From Actinomycetota bacterium (lineage in GTDB: Bacteria; Actinomycetota; Humimicrobiia; Hakubellales; JAMDDV01), in contig JAMDDV010000042.1 in NCBI GenBank assembly GCA_023488455.1, positions 1 through 52,936 on the forward strand: a stretch of DNA of 52,936 nucleotides, given 5' to 3'. Made by a program: the position numbers and the translations under genes. The notes beneath the pieces were generated by a model. That model saw nothing but the letters and a program-made list of their open reading frames with translations, had not been told where the DNA came from and searched no databases. Below, one piece after another: positions 17,286 to 26,542 of this stretch (position 1 is the stretch's first letter; each line of letters begins with the position of its first letter).

Positions 17286-18599
17286 ATAAACGAAAAGTGT
17301 CCTTTTAAAGAAATTATCAGGTTCCAGAAGAAGGGCATACCCAAGGGTATCTACTCTATATGCAGCGCAAATGAATATGTTATTGAGGCTGCGATGGAGA
17401 AATCCTTAGCAGATGGTACTCACGTCCTGATTGAATCTACTTCAAATCAAGTAAATCAATTTGGTGGTTACTCAGGAATGAACCCTGAGGTTTTTAAGGA
17501 TTTTGTTTTTTCTATTGGCAAAAGGGTTGGATTTCCTTTGGACAAAATTATACTCGGAGGCGATCATATGGGTCCCTATCCGTGGAGAAATGAAAAAGCG
17601 GATAGGGCTATAGAAAAAGCTTGTGAGATGGTCGGGCAATATATAAGAGCAGGCTTCATGAAAATTCATATAGATGCCAGCATGCCTTTGGTGGATGACC
17701 CTGCTGGCAGAAATCTTGATGCCCGATTGGTTGCGGAACGTGGTGCAACTTTATGTCTTGCTGCAGAAGGAGTATTTAAAGAAATCAAGGAATACAGTTC
17801 AATAGCTAGATCCCCAGTTTATGTGATTGGTACTGAAGTCCTGACTCCTGGCGGGAGACAGGAGAGTAGAGAGGAACTGAAAGTTACCGAAGTTTCTGAT
17901 TTTGAGGAGATGGTTGAGTCTTACAAAAAGGTGTTTTTTAAGCATAAGTTGGAAGAAGCCTGGGAAAATGTGATTGCTTTGGTTGTGCAACCAGGAGTTG
18001 AGTTTGAAGAATATAAAATTCATGAATACAATAGTGAAAATGCAAAGGGGTTATACGATTCGCTTAAGAAATTCCCAAATCTGGTTTTCGAGGGGCATTC
18101 CACTGATTATCAAAAAAGGCCTGCATTAAAACAGATGGTGGAAGATGGAATTGCCATTTTAAAAGTAGGTCCTGCACTGACTTTTGCGGTAAGGGAAGCG
18201 CTCTTTATGCTCAACTATATTGAAAATGAAATGTTTCAGGGGAATACAGGTGTAGATTTATCACATTTTATAGATGTACTTGACAGAGCGATGATTGAAA
18301 AGCCAGAAAATTGGAAGAATCATTACCATGGGAATGAAGCTAAAATAAGATTTGATAGGAAGTACAGTCTTTTTGATAGATGTAGATACTATCTTGTAGT
18401 CCCGGAAGTACAGGATTCTATTAACCTCTTAATCAAAAATCTAAGAAGTAGAGCAATTCCGTTGTCGTTGATAAGCCAGTTCCTGCCTCTTCAGTATAAG
18501 AAGATCAGGGATGGCTCCTTAGAAAATGATCCCAGGTCATTGATAAAGGATAAAGTTGTCGATGTCCTGAACGATTTTTCATATGCAGTTACTCCTTAA
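17286..18599 (+). CDS. gatZ: GatZ/KbaZ-type tagatose-bisphosphate aldolase subunit, apparent ATA start
   Basis: 437 residues if begun at ATA 17286, close to E. coli GatZ (about 420). The first ATG, at 17394, would cut off the conserved KGIYSICSANEYVIEAAM segment. No ATG, GTG or TTG exists in frame between the stop at 17250 and 17394, but a perfect AGGAGG (17273-17278) stands 7 bases before ATA. Further family motifs are LIESTSNQVNQFGGYSGM, LGGDHMGPYPW, MKIHIDASMP and FEGHSTDYQ. Classical GatZ supports the GatY aldolase; no GatY is seen here, and some stand-alone relatives are reported to be ketose (phosphate) 4-epimerases. Either role fits this operon. Confidence 0.8.
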   Translation: MNEKCPFKEIIRFQKKGIPKGIYSICSANEYVIEAAMEKSLADGTHVLIESTSNQVNQFGGYSGMNPEVFKDFVFSIGKRVGFPLDKIILGGDHMGPYPWRNEKADRAIEKACEMVGQYIRAGFMKIHIDASMPLVDDPAGRNLDARLVAERGATLCLAAEGVFKEIKEYSSIARSPVYVIGTEVLTPGGRQESREELKVTEVSDFEEMVESYKKVFFKHKLEEAWENVIALVVQPGVEFEEYKIHEYNSENAKGLYDSLKKFPNLVFEGHSTDYQKRPALKQMVEDGIAILKVGPALTFAVREALFMLNYIENEMFQGNTGVDLSHFIDVLDRAMIEKPENWKNHYHGNEAKIRFDRKYSLFDRCRYYLVVPEVQDSINLLIKNLRSRAIPLSLISQFLPLQYKKIRDGSLENDPRSLIKDKVVDVLNDFSYAVTP

Positions 18600-18635
18600 A
18601 CGCGGATTCTGATCCTCCTGTTTGATAAATTTCTC

Positions 18636-18664
18636 TTGACAGTACTTGGAAAGTAGTATAGATT
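18636..18664 (+). promoter_or_regulatory. Sigma-70-like promoter before the epimerase-transporter genes
   Basis: TTGACA at 18636-18641 and TAGATT at 18659-18664 are 17 bases apart, about 75 bases before the ATG at 18738. It probably drives the epimerase and perhaps the binding-protein gene. Confidence 0.6.
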
Positions 18665-18737
18665 ATCAGTTGACATGAGTAGCTAATCGTGTAAAATTTC
18701 ATTTCATACTCTTTACTCTTTTAATGGGGATGGAATT

Positions 18738-19709
18738 ATGAAGTTACAAAATTTTCAAGCTAAAGATCTCGAAGTTAAAAAAAAGTTTATTGAATACCGC
18801 AGGAATAAAGACCTTTTGAATTCAAAGCGGCTTAGCCTGTCATGGAGCAACTGGGGCTTTGGTACGGAACCACTCGAAGTCTCAGCAGCACGTTTGGAGA
18901 AAAATAATATCCAATATATTGAACTTCATGGCAATAAATATGGCAATGACCTTGGTTATGATGCCAAAGAAACAAAGACAATACTGGATAGCAATAATAT
19001 AAGAGTTGCCGGGATATGCGGGATGGTTTTTCCAGAGTCTGAGTTTGCAAGCAATAATCCGTTTGTAAGACAGATGTGTATTGATTACTTCCGAAGGAAT
19101 ACAGATTTATGTAATGAGGTAGGCGGCTCATATATTTTGTTTGCGCCGGGTGCTGTAGGGAGACCTAAAAAATATGACGATAACGAATTCTTCAGGGCTG
19201 CAGAGACCATAAACAAAGTTGCAGACTATTTTGTGCAAAATAAAGTGAGAGGTGCAGTAGAACCGGTCAGGCCAGAGGAAGTAAGTTTTTGCCATACGTT
19301 CGCCGAAGCGAAAAGATTGATAGATGCTATAGATCACCCAGGTGTAAAACACATAGCTGGAGATGTCTTTCACATGATTTCAGGTGAAGAACATATTGCA
19401 TCAACGATCTTAGAGTATGGAGATATGATGATAAACCTTCACCTTGCCGATACTAACAGGCGTGCTTTGGGTACGGGCTCATTGGACCTGGACTTAATTT
19501 TGATGGCTTTATATATAGTTGGCTACAACAATGACAGCTGTTTTTGTTCTCCTGAACCGCTTGGGGCTGGTAGCGATCCATATTCTGTCATGTATGGAAG
19601 TCCTGATCCCAAAGTCCTGGATGAACTTGTACGACAGACTGCATCCTATTTTTATAAAAGAGAAGAAGAGATTCTGAGTGCAAGTGATTCCGAGATATCA
19701 AGTACATGA
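18738..19709 (+). CDS. D-tagatose 3-epimerase-like TIM barrel sugar epimerase
   Basis: 323 residues. The metal and substrate residues of the tagatose/psicose epimerase group are visible in order: Glu in GAVEPVRPEEV, Asp and His in IAGDVFHMISG, the typical NLHLADTNRRALGTGSLD, and a final Glu in CSPEPLGAG. These enzymes flip C3 of ketohexoses using a divalent metal. ATGGGGATGGA stands before the ATG. Its place between a GatZ-type protein and the sugar transporter suggests it prepares an uncommon ketose for phosphorylation. The substrate cannot be fixed from sequence. Confidence 0.78.
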   Translation: MKLQNFQAKDLEVKKKFIEYRRNKDLLNSKRLSLSWSNWGFGTEPLEVSAARLEKNNIQYIELHGNKYGNDLGYDAKETKTILDSNNIRVAGICGMVFPESEFASNNPFVRQMCIDYFRRNTDLCNEVGGSYILFAPGAVGRPKKYDDNEFFRAAETINKVADYFVQNKVRGAVEPVRPEEVSFCHTFAEAKRLIDAIDHPGVKHIAGDVFHMISGEEHIASTILEYGDMMINLHLADTNRRALGTGSLDLDLILMALYIVGYNNDSCFCSPEPLGAGSDPYSVMYGSPDPKVLDELVRQTASYFYKREEEILSASDSEISST

Positions 19710-19850
19710 TTTGTTAGTACATGTATTTGCGAATGGTAATACAGCTATCATGTGAAAGAAGATGGGTAGAGAGGGGGTGAGATTCTGAAATTAAAAGGAG
19801 TTGTTATTAGTGAGATGGTGTAAATATTTTAAAGAAAGGAGTTGTCAGGA

Positions 19851-21266
19851 ATGAAAAAAAGACTATTGTTAGTAAGCATAACTCTAATTTTAGCAATTTC
19901 ATTTGTGCTTTCTTCCTGCAAGCCTGCAGCACCGCCTGAGACAGCTGCTGAGACGGCTGCTGTAACTACTGCCGAAACTGCTGCTGAGACGGCTGCCGCT
20001 GGAGAGTGGGGCAATATCGATTGGAAGCAGTTTGCAGGGACTGAGCTAAATGTAATAGCTACTGAAATGCCTGTATCACAGGTTTACAAATCCAAGCTTA
20101 GTCAATTCGAAGAACTGACAGGTATCAAGGTAAACTACCAATTGTTTGAAGATACGGATAGAAGAAAGAAACAGATTGTGGATTTTTCTTCTGGTATGGG
20201 TGAATTCGACGTTGGTAACATTGGGCATTCCAACCGTGAGGAGTTTGCACAGCCTGGTTATCTTGAACCACTGGAAAAATATCTGGATGATCCAAAATTA
20301 ACGGATAAAGAATGGTATAATTTCGCGGACTACCCTCCTGATGTTATTGCAGCAGGTTACAGCAAGGCTGGAGATCTTGTTTATATCCCATATACTGCCG
20401 AATACTACCTCATTTGGTATCTAAAGGATGTCTTTGATCAACTTGGCTTAAAAGCACCTCAAACCTGGGACGAGTACGTGCAGGTTACACAAGCACTTGA
20501 TGATGCAAGAAAAGCTGGGAAAATAACCGCGTATGCGTATATTGACAGGGTATTACCTGGTGCAAGTGAGGGTGGTTGGAGCTTTACCTGTTCTGCAAGC
20601 CGTTATGGTCTGACTTTAGTAAATTTCGATACTATGACAAGCTATGTAAACACTCCAAAGGGAATTGAGTTCATGGATTGGTACACAAGCTGGGCAATTA
20701 AATATGGGCCTCCGGGATCTTCTAACTGGACATGGCCTGATATTGCACAAGCGTTTGGTCAGGGTCAACTTGCAATGGCTATTGGTGGAAATGCTTCATA
20801 CAAGACGATCGAAGATCCATCTAAATCAAAAGTTGCAGGCCGTATAGGGTATGCTCATCCTGTGATGAAAGACGGCGGCAAGGATCCCCTATGGGAATGG
20901 GGATGGGGCATAAACTCAGCTTCTAAAAACAAAGAAGCAGCATGGTTGCTTGTTGAGTGGTTAACATCACCTACGTTAATGAAGGAAATAGGTCCTGAGT
21001 ATGGGGTTCCTGCAAGAGCTTCAATTTACGAAGACCCAGCTTATATAGAAGCCATGCCCAGCCAGGAGTTTATCGATGCGCAGGTCTGGATGATGACGCA
21101 GGGAATTGATCCACGTCCACAGGTAATTAGTGCAAAATGGGCAGAAGCATTAGATATCGTATCTAAAGAGATGAACAACGTTGTAGCAGGCATAAAAGAT
21201 GCGAAAACTGCATCTGCTGATGCAGAAGCCGCTCTCGAAAAGCTTGGATATAAATCAGCAGAATAA
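19851..21266 (+). CDS. Sugar ABC transporter substrate-binding lipoprotein (family 1)
   Basis: 471 residues from ATG 19851, with GAAAGGAG about 10 bases upstream; a TTG at 19842 is less likely. A lipoprotein signal runs to the lipobox LSSC at Cys23, so the mature protein is anchored outside the membrane. A low-complexity linker of ETAAETAA-type repeats (residues about 30-50) follows, then a family 1 solute-binding domain: TGIKVNYQLFEDTDRRKKQI, VYIPYTAEYYLIWYLKDVF and GQGQLAMAIGG. The permeases at 21350 and 22255 are its partners. The linker probably spaces the domain from the membrane. Confidence 0.9.
   Translation: MKKRLLLVSITLILAISFVLSSCKPAAPPETAAETAAVTTAETAAETAAAGEWGNIDWKQFAGTELNVIATEMPVSQVYKSKLSQFEELTGIKVNYQLFEDTDRRKKQIVDFSSGMGEFDVGNIGHSNREEFAQPGYLEPLEKYLDDPKLTDKEWYNFADYPPDVIAAGYSKAGDLVYIPYTAEYYLIWYLKDVFDQLGLKAPQTWDEYVQVTQALDDARKAGKITAYAYIDRVLPGASEGGWSFTCSASRYGLTLVNFDTMTSYVNTPKGIEFMDWYTSWAIKYGPPGSSNWTWPDIAQAFGQGQLAMAIGGNASYKTIEDPSKSKVAGRIGYAHPVMKDGGKDPLWEWGWGINSASKNKEAAWLLVEWLTSPTLMKEIGPEYGVPARASIYEDPAYIEAMPSQEFIDAQVWMMTQGIDPRPQVISAKWAEALDIVSKEMNNVVAGIKDAKTASADAEAALEKLGYKSAE
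19944..19996 (+). repeat. Direct repeat within the lipoprotein linker
   Basis: GCTGCTGAGACGGCTGC occurs at 19944-19960 and again, identical, at 19980-19996, a 36-base (12-codon) period. It encodes the Ala/Glu/Thr-rich linker of the binding protein. Such repeats can expand or contract by slippage without breaking the frame. Confidence 0.85.
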
Positions 21267-21296
21267 TAAAGTAAAATATTAAGGGATTTATGTTAC

Positions 21297-21335
21297 GATT
21301 AATGGAGGGGCCTCACCCCCTCCATTAATCTTCTT
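21297..21335 (+). terminator. Strong hairpin between binding protein and permease genes
   Basis: GATTAATGGAGGGG at 21297-21310 pairs perfectly with CCCCTCCATTAATC at 21317-21330 across a 6-base loop, a 14-bp stem. The bases after it (TTCTTATTA) are T-rich but not a clean T-run. It is best seen as a partial terminator or 3' stabiliser that gives more binding protein than permease, a common layout in these operons. Confidence 0.8.
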
Positions 21336-21349
21336 ATTACTGAAAGAAT

Positions 21350-22234
21350 ATGAAAAAATTAACGATTGATAGAAAATTTGTATATTCATCGGTAATTCCT
21401 ATTGCAATAATAGTAGTATTAGTAGGATTTCTGCCAATATTTTATTCTTTTAACCTTTCATTAAAAGACTTTAGCCTGATTGAAAGATCAAGTAAATATA
21501 TTGGATTTGCTAATTATGTTAGGTTATTAACTGATTCAAGATATATACATGCTTTGGTATTTACGCTTACATTTGCACTAGTTGCTACCGGGATAGAATT
21601 GTTGGTTGGTTTTGTGCTGGCATATGTTCTGGCAGATAAAAGCGTTTCATCAAGATATTCTTCAGCAATGCGAACGTTGATGATGATTCCTTATATTGTC
21701 GCTCCAGTGGCTGTCTCGTATACATACAAAAGTTTGATTTATGATCCTAATTCCGGCTATCTTAATTATTTTCTTAAGCTTTTTCATCTCTCACCATTCA
21801 TTATTTTTAGTGGGAGAGTGAATGCAATCATTGCTGTTCTGGTAATGGAAATCATATTAAGAACACCTTTCATCACACTAATTCTGTACGCTGGAATATC
21901 TGCTGTTCCTGATTCTATTCTTGAAGCAGCCGAGATAGATGGTGCTCGACTAATGCAGCGAATATTCAAGGTAATTATACCTTTCATTCGCCCTGTCTTA
22001 GTTGTTGCATTCATTTTTAGATACATGGATGCTATAAAAATGTTTGATGAGATTTATGTCTTAACAAAAGGAGGTCCTGGGATTACAACGGAGAACGTCT
22101 CAGTTTATGCGTCTGCTCAATCATTTGAATTCTTTCACACAGCGTATGCCGCAGCTTCTACATTTATATTTTTTGTGGTCGTTATGATAATAGTCAATAT
22201 TTTACTTAAAGCTGGTAGGTTTGGAAGCGAATGA
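21350..22234 (+). CDS. Sugar ABC transporter permease (MalF/UgpA type)
   Basis: 294 residues, about six membrane segments. The EAA loop that docks with the ATPase is clear: LEAAEIDGARLMQRIFKVII, followed by PFIRPVLVVAFIFRYMDA. FDEIYVLTKGGPG is a typical MalF-type C-terminal motif. It works with the permease at 22255 to form the channel for the lipoprotein at 19851. It lies 83 bases after that gene, beyond a hairpin. No ATPase gene is in this operon, so a shared MsmK-type ATPase is expected. Confidence 0.9.
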   Translation: MKKLTIDRKFVYSSVIPIAIIVVLVGFLPIFYSFNLSLKDFSLIERSSKYIGFANYVRLLTDSRYIHALVFTLTFALVATGIELLVGFVLAYVLADKSVSSRYSSAMRTLMMIPYIVAPVAVSYTYKSLIYDPNSGYLNYFLKLFHLSPFIIFSGRVNAIIAVLVMEIILRTPFITLILYAGISAVPDSILEAAEIDGARLMQRIFKVIIPFIRPVLVVAFIFRYMDAIKMFDEIYVLTKGGPGITTENVSVYASAQSFEFFHTAYAAASTFIFFVVVMIIVNILLKAGRFGSE

Positions 22235-22254
22235 GATTAAATGGGTGATCTATT

Positions 22255-23079
22255 GTGCTGAAGAAAAAAGTACTTAAGATTATTAAATATACATTTTTAG
22301 CTTTGGCTGCATCTATTGGGATATTTCCGTTTCTTCTAGTATTTTTAACCTCGATAAAGACACGTGTAGATGCCATAGCGATGCCTCCAAAATGGTTTTT
22401 TGTTCCAACTTTGGAGAATTATATTGAGCAGTTATTCGATAAGGAGTTTATCAATTCAGCAAAAAATAGTTTAATAATTGCAGGAAGTGCAACTTTGATT
22501 TCCACTTTTCTTGGAATTTTTGCTGGTTACACACTTGTAAGATTTAAATTTATTGGTAGCAGGCTTTTATCGCAGTCAATTCTCTGGATAAGAATGGTAC
22601 CACCTATTACATTTGTTATACCTTATTTTGTTATATGGAGTAAATTAAGGCTGGCGGATACTTATTTTGCGTTAATTGCAATGTACATAACTATAGCCTT
22701 ACCTCTCATAACCTGGATGATGTACAGTTTCTTTCAGGAAATTCCCATTGAAATCGAGGAAGCAGCACTGGTTGATGGATGCAACAGATGGCAGACTTTA
22801 CGATATGTTCTAATTCCTGCTGTGTTTCCAGGGATTTTTGCTGCTTCAAGTCTATCATTTATCCTTTTATGGAATGAGTTTTTATTTGCGCTTTTTATTA
22901 CGGGGAGGGTCACTCGAACCTTACCAGTAGAGATTTATGCTTCAATTGGATATTACGAAATGAATTGGGCAAAACTATCAACTATTGCAGTTGTTGCTAT
23001 TATTCCAGCAATTGTTTTTATCTCTCTAACTCAAAAATATATTGTACGTGGACTAACAATGGGAGCTGTAAAAGAATAG
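22255..23079 (+). CDS. Sugar ABC transporter permease (MalG/UgpE type)
   Basis: 274 residues from GTG 22255. Six predicted membrane segments, with the EAA loop IEIEEAALVDGCNRWQTLRY then VLIPAVFPGIFAASSLSFI. The C-terminus TQKYIVRGLTMGAVKE is characteristic of the MalG half. It follows the first permease after 20 bases and is followed by a sugar kinase at 23104 after 24 bases, so all three are probably one transcript. Confidence 0.9.
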   Translation: MLKKKVLKIIKYTFLALAASIGIFPFLLVFLTSIKTRVDAIAMPPKWFFVPTLENYIEQLFDKEFINSAKNSLIIAGSATLISTFLGIFAGYTLVRFKFIGSRLLSQSILWIRMVPPITFVIPYFVIWSKLRLADTYFALIAMYITIALPLITWMMYSFFQEIPIEIEEAALVDGCNRWQTLRYVLIPAVFPGIFAASSLSFILLWNEFLFALFITGRVTRTLPVEIYASIGYYEMNWAKLSTIAVVAIIPAIVFISLTQKYIVRGLTMGAVKE

Positions 23080-23103
23080 TTTTACTATTTACTATTACCA
23101 GAA

Positions 23104-24588
23104 ATGGATACTTATCTTCTAGGGATTGACATTGGGACAAGTGGATGTAAGTTCTGCATTATTAATCATGAAGGCAAGTTAGTCACTTCTGCAAGCCATG
23201 AATATAATCCCTTAATAATCAAGCAAGGTTGGATCGAACAGGATCCAACGAGCTGGTATAAGGCTGTGATTATTACTTTAAATAAATTAGGAATTGATTT
23301 TGACCTGAAGAATATCACGGCGATTGGCATAGCTGGGCAGATGAGGGGAGTAACATTAATCGATAGTTCAGGTAATATCGTTAGAAATTCTATCCTTTGG
23401 AATGATTTAAGAAATGTTAATGAAGTTAATGAAATAAATAACAAACATTCTGATATTATCCAGAGAATAACGAAGAACCCCCTAAATACCATGTGCACAC
23501 TTCCTAAAGTTTTGTGGGTGATGAAGAATGAGCCTGACAACTGGGATAGGACTTATAAAGTCATATACCCGAAGGACTATATTAACTTCAAGCTTACGGG
23601 AAATCTGCAGACCGATATGAGCGATGCTTCAGGTTCATCGTATTACGATATGCAAAAACAGGACTGGTCCGATGAAATACTTGATTTATTTTCAATAAAT
23701 AGAGAAAAGCTTCCTGATATTTATCCGTCAACAACTGTAATTGGGGAGGTCTCTAAAATTGCCTCAGATGGAACCGGAATCTCCGCAGGTGTTCCGGTGG
23801 TAGCTGGGGGGAGTGATTCCACGGTTGAATCGTTTTCAATCGGGTTGATAAATTCCAGCCAATGCAAGATAAGGCTGGGGACATCCGGGGCATTATCCAC
23901 GATAATGGACAGTATTGATTTTTTGACGAATTCGAGGAACTACTGCTGGTCATACATTTTAAAAGACAGATGGATGTTGGATGCAAATACGCGATCTTGT
24001 GCTCAGGCAGTAAAATGGCTCAGGGACGTATTTTATAAAGACAGGCTAAAGAACGGTAAGACCTATGATGAAATTGATGATGAGGCTATGGAGGTGCCGG
24101 TGGGATCCGAGGGACTCTTCTTCCATCCGTATTTATTGGGAGAAGACGCACCGTATTGGGACCCCAATCTTAAGGGCGCCTTTTCCGGGATATCCTTAAA
24201 TCACGGAAGGTCTCATTTTGCTAGATCAGTATATGAGGGAACAGCATTTGCGCTAAAGGATGCGATGTCTATATTTGGAGACCTTGCAAATGGATTTGAG
24301 GAGAACATATTTATAGGTGGGGGCGTAAAAAGTAAATGTTGGCTATCTACAGTGACAGATGTTTTAGGAATAGACGGTAGAGTTGCTGCCAGTGCAGATG
24401 CGGCATACGGGGCTTCAATGTTAGCAGGTGTGGGGATTGGAGTTTTTAATGATGCGGAAGAGGCAATACGTGTATGCAGTAAAACAGAAAAATATGTCAA
24501 ATATAACAGAGAGAATCACAAAGCTTATCAGAAGCTTTTTTATGAATATAAAGAGATAAAGGAAGCTCGCGATAAGCTGGAGGAATAA
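23104..24588 (+). CDS. Xylulokinase-like FGGY sugar kinase
   Basis: 494 residues, full length. Motifs are LLGIDIGTSGCKFCIINHEG at the N-terminus, AIGIAGQMRGVTLIDSSG (XylB proteins usually have GQMHG), VVAGGSDSTVESFSIGL, PYLLGEDAPYWDPNLKGAF and IFIGGGVKSKCWLSTVTDVL. It phosphorylates a ketose in the cytoplasm, probably one imported by the transporter encoded just before it. The Arg in place of His in GQMRG is a small departure from classical XylB and may mean a different sugar. It ends the forward sugar region and meets the radical SAM gene tail to tail. Confidence 0.85.
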   Translation: MDTYLLGIDIGTSGCKFCIINHEGKLVTSASHEYNPLIIKQGWIEQDPTSWYKAVIITLNKLGIDFDLKNITAIGIAGQMRGVTLIDSSGNIVRNSILWNDLRNVNEVNEINNKHSDIIQRITKNPLNTMCTLPKVLWVMKNEPDNWDRTYKVIYPKDYINFKLTGNLQTDMSDASGSSYYDMQKQDWSDEILDLFSINREKLPDIYPSTTVIGEVSKIASDGTGISAGVPVVAGGSDSTVESFSIGLINSSQCKIRLGTSGALSTIMDSIDFLTNSRNYCWSYILKDRWMLDANTRSCAQAVKWLRDVFYKDRLKNGKTYDEIDDEAMEVPVGSEGLFFHPYLLGEDAPYWDPNLKGAFSGISLNHGRSHFARSVYEGTAFALKDAMSIFGDLANGFEENIFIGGGVKSKCWLSTVTDVLGIDGRVAASADAAYGASMLAGVGIGVFNDAEEAIRVCSKTEKYVKYNRENHKAYQKLFYEYKEIKEARDKLEE

Positions 24589-24641
24589 CGGAAAATCAAG
24601 TCGCTGCGCAAGATGATTGCTGGCTTCGTTTGAAAATTGGA

Positions 24642-26075
24642 CTATGAATTAATCTGGCTGAGTATATGCCAGTAGGCTCCTCTATATCCCTTTTTTAGTG
24701 CCTCTGTCAGCACAAGGTTTTGATTGTAGTTATAGCTCTTTCTGCTTGGTGATCTTGACATGAACATGAAGCGGTTGTCCTCACCGATGAGACTGTAAAT
24801 ATGTTCTTCTACATCTGGTCCCAGCTTCGATGACAGATAGAAGACAGGTTCAAGCAGTTGATGATTGCCTTCTATCTTTCCATGAATGTTGGGATTTTCT
24901 GGTGAGAAACCTTCCTCATATACCATCTCTGCAAAAACTGTGCCTGGATATATCCTGATTCCCATATTAACTCCGACTGCGGTTACGGGAAGTAATTTGA
25001 TAAGTTTTATGGTTTCCCCAATAGTCTCCCAGCTCTCATTAGGGCCACCGAGGAGCAGATCGAACATGCATGCGATCCCAACTTCATGACAGGCTTCCGC
25101 AGCGTTGATGATATCTGCAGAACCAAAGTCCTTGCCCAGAGTTTCGAGCATTTTCGGGCTGGCACTGTCAACACCGAAATTTATACCGCTGCAGCCGGCG
25201 CTTTTCATCAACCTGGCGAGCTCGAGCGTAAAAGGCTTAGGGGTGGCATAGGTGTACCACTTAATTTTTTCACTAAGACCCAGGCGGATCAGTTCATGGC
25301 AAAATTCAGTTGCCTGTTCCTCATCGATGTTAAATTCGGAGTCGCATAGATGAAAACAGTAGATATTCTGTTCAAGCAGTTGCTGCACCTCTGCTACTAC
25401 ATCGGAGTTGTTTCTGGTGCGAATCTTTTTGCCCTTGGCAAGCGGATCAGCGCAATATATACAATTCCTGTTACATCCTCTCTTGGTCTCGATGCCAGCC
25501 TGCCCTCCCTCGGTAAAATATCGCAGATTATCCACAAATCCTCGCGCGCCTATAATTGAGTCGTTATCGAAGCTGGGATAGACAGGCTCGTTCATCACCA
25601 GTTTGGAACCCTGCCAGAATAACAACCCTTTTGTCTTGCTGTAATCTGAACAATCACAGATGGAATTTACAAGCTCAAGCATTATTGACTCGCCATCTCC
25701 AGCTATGCCAAAGTCGACATTGCAATATCTAAATACCTCTTTTGGCATGATTGAGAAACCGCATCCCCCAAGCACGACAGGTGTTTTGGTCAACTTCTTG
25801 ATTGAACTCACAATCTCTTTTGACTGTGCAAGTACGAAGTCTCTTGTGGCAAAGCAGCTATCATCTGTATTGCGAATCGATATCCCAATTATGGAGTAGC
25901 TGTTCTGATTGAGTGTACCAGTAACTGCCTTAAGTAGATCATCCTCCCAGGTGAGGTCAAGAAGGTCAACTTCTACCCCGTGCTTTTTGAGGAATGACCC
26001 CACGTATTCAAGCCCAAGCGGGGCAACTGGTGGTTTCATTTGATTTGGATTGATAAGCAAAACTTTTGGCTTCAT
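24642..26075 (-). CDS. B12-binding-domain radical SAM protein
   Basis: 477 residues. The N-terminal 140 residues have the Rossmann-like B12-binding-type fold (KVLLINPNQMKPPVAPLGLE, then VLGGCGFSIMPKEVF and GDGES). The cobalamin-ligand DxHxxG motif is not seen, so B12 may bind base-off or not at all. The radical SAM cluster motif CxxxCxxC is in RGCNRNCIYCADP, followed by FHLCDSEFNID and INFGVDSASPKMLETLG. Such enzymes do methylations or tailoring of lipids, cofactors or natural products; the substrate is unknown. A TATAAT lies 10 bases before the ATG and no Shine-Dalgarno is seen. A scrap of a second copy survives at 8148-8207. Confidence 0.82.
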   Translation of the reverse strand: MKPKVLLINPNQMKPPVAPLGLEYVGSFLKKHGVEVDLLDLTWEDDLLKAVTGTLNQNSYSIIGISIRNTDDSCFATRDFVLAQSKEIVSSIKKLTKTPVVLGGCGFSIMPKEVFRYCNVDFGIAGDGESIMLELVNSICDCSDYSKTKGLLFWQGSKLVMNEPVYPSFDNDSIIGARGFVDNLRYFTEGGQAGIETKRGCNRNCIYCADPLAKGKKIRTRNNSDVVAEVQQLLEQNIYCFHLCDSEFNIDEEQATEFCHELIRLGLSEKIKWYTYATPKPFTLELARLMKSAGCSGINFGVDSASPKMLETLGKDFGSADIINAAEACHEVGIACMFDLLLGGPNESWETIGETIKLIKLLPVTAVGVNMGIRIYPGTVFAEMVYEEGFSPENPNIHGKIEGNHQLLEPVFYLSSKLGPDVEEHIYSLIGEDNRFMFMSRSPSRKSYNYNQNLVLTEALKKGYRGAYWHILSQINS

Positions 26076-26086
26076 TCAACCGCTCA

Positions 26087-26542
26087 TTATATCCAGAGAA
26101 TTGAAATAGCTGATTCGATCTTGTGTAGTTCCGGGTCTCCAGTAATAATAGTAGCTTTTTTCTGCAGTGCAAGTGCAGCTGCAAAGGAATCGGCATACGA
26201 GATACTATTTGTTGCCTTTATTTTTGCTGCTTCAATGGTGATACCTCTTTCAATTCCTGTTACTTCAATTGGGAGTTCATCTATTACGAATATAATTCTT
26301 TCAGCAGCTTCATTTCCTCTTTCTCTTTGAATTATGTAATATATTTCTCCAAGGTTAATTAAAGATAAAAAAAGCTCTGCTTTATTATTTTTAGCCAGAA
26401 TGAGTATTTCCTCCACCTTGTTGGCACCGCTGTTATCTTCAAAATATGCGATCAGAGCAAAGCTATCTAAAACGTATGATTTAACTATTTTCTTTTCTTG
26501 TTCAATCTTTTTTGAATAACTCGTAATTATTGTAGAAGCCAT
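26087..26542 (-). CDS. vapC: PIN-domain toxin (VapC-like)
   Basis: Up to 151 residues. All four PIN acidic positions are present: Asp in SYVLDSFALIAYFED, Glu in LINLGEIYYIIQRER, Asp in ISYADSFAAALALQ and Asp in ITGDPEL. PIN toxins are Mg-dependent RNases. The annotated ATG at 26542 lies inside the antitoxin gene (41-base overlap) and adds about 20 residues before the usual PIN start. The true start may be nearer VKSYVLDS, but only ATA or GTT codons stand there. The AbrB-type antitoxin precedes it directly. Confidence 0.82.
   Translation of the reverse strand: MASTIITSYSKKIEQEKKIVKSYVLDSFALIAYFEDNSGANKVEEILILAKNNKAELFLSLINLGEIYYIIQRERGNEAAERIIFVIDELPIEVTGIERGITIEAAKIKATNSISYADSFAAALALQKKATIITGDPELHKIESAISILWI

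Noticed and set aside
19944..19996. Repeats in the lipoprotein gene as a possible CRISPR-like array
   Set aside because: Only two 17-base copies, in frame, encoding a low-complexity linker.
24642..26075. Radical SAM gene as part of a RiPP or peptide-modifying system
   Set aside because: No precursor-like small frame or export gene stands beside it, so there is no support for that role.
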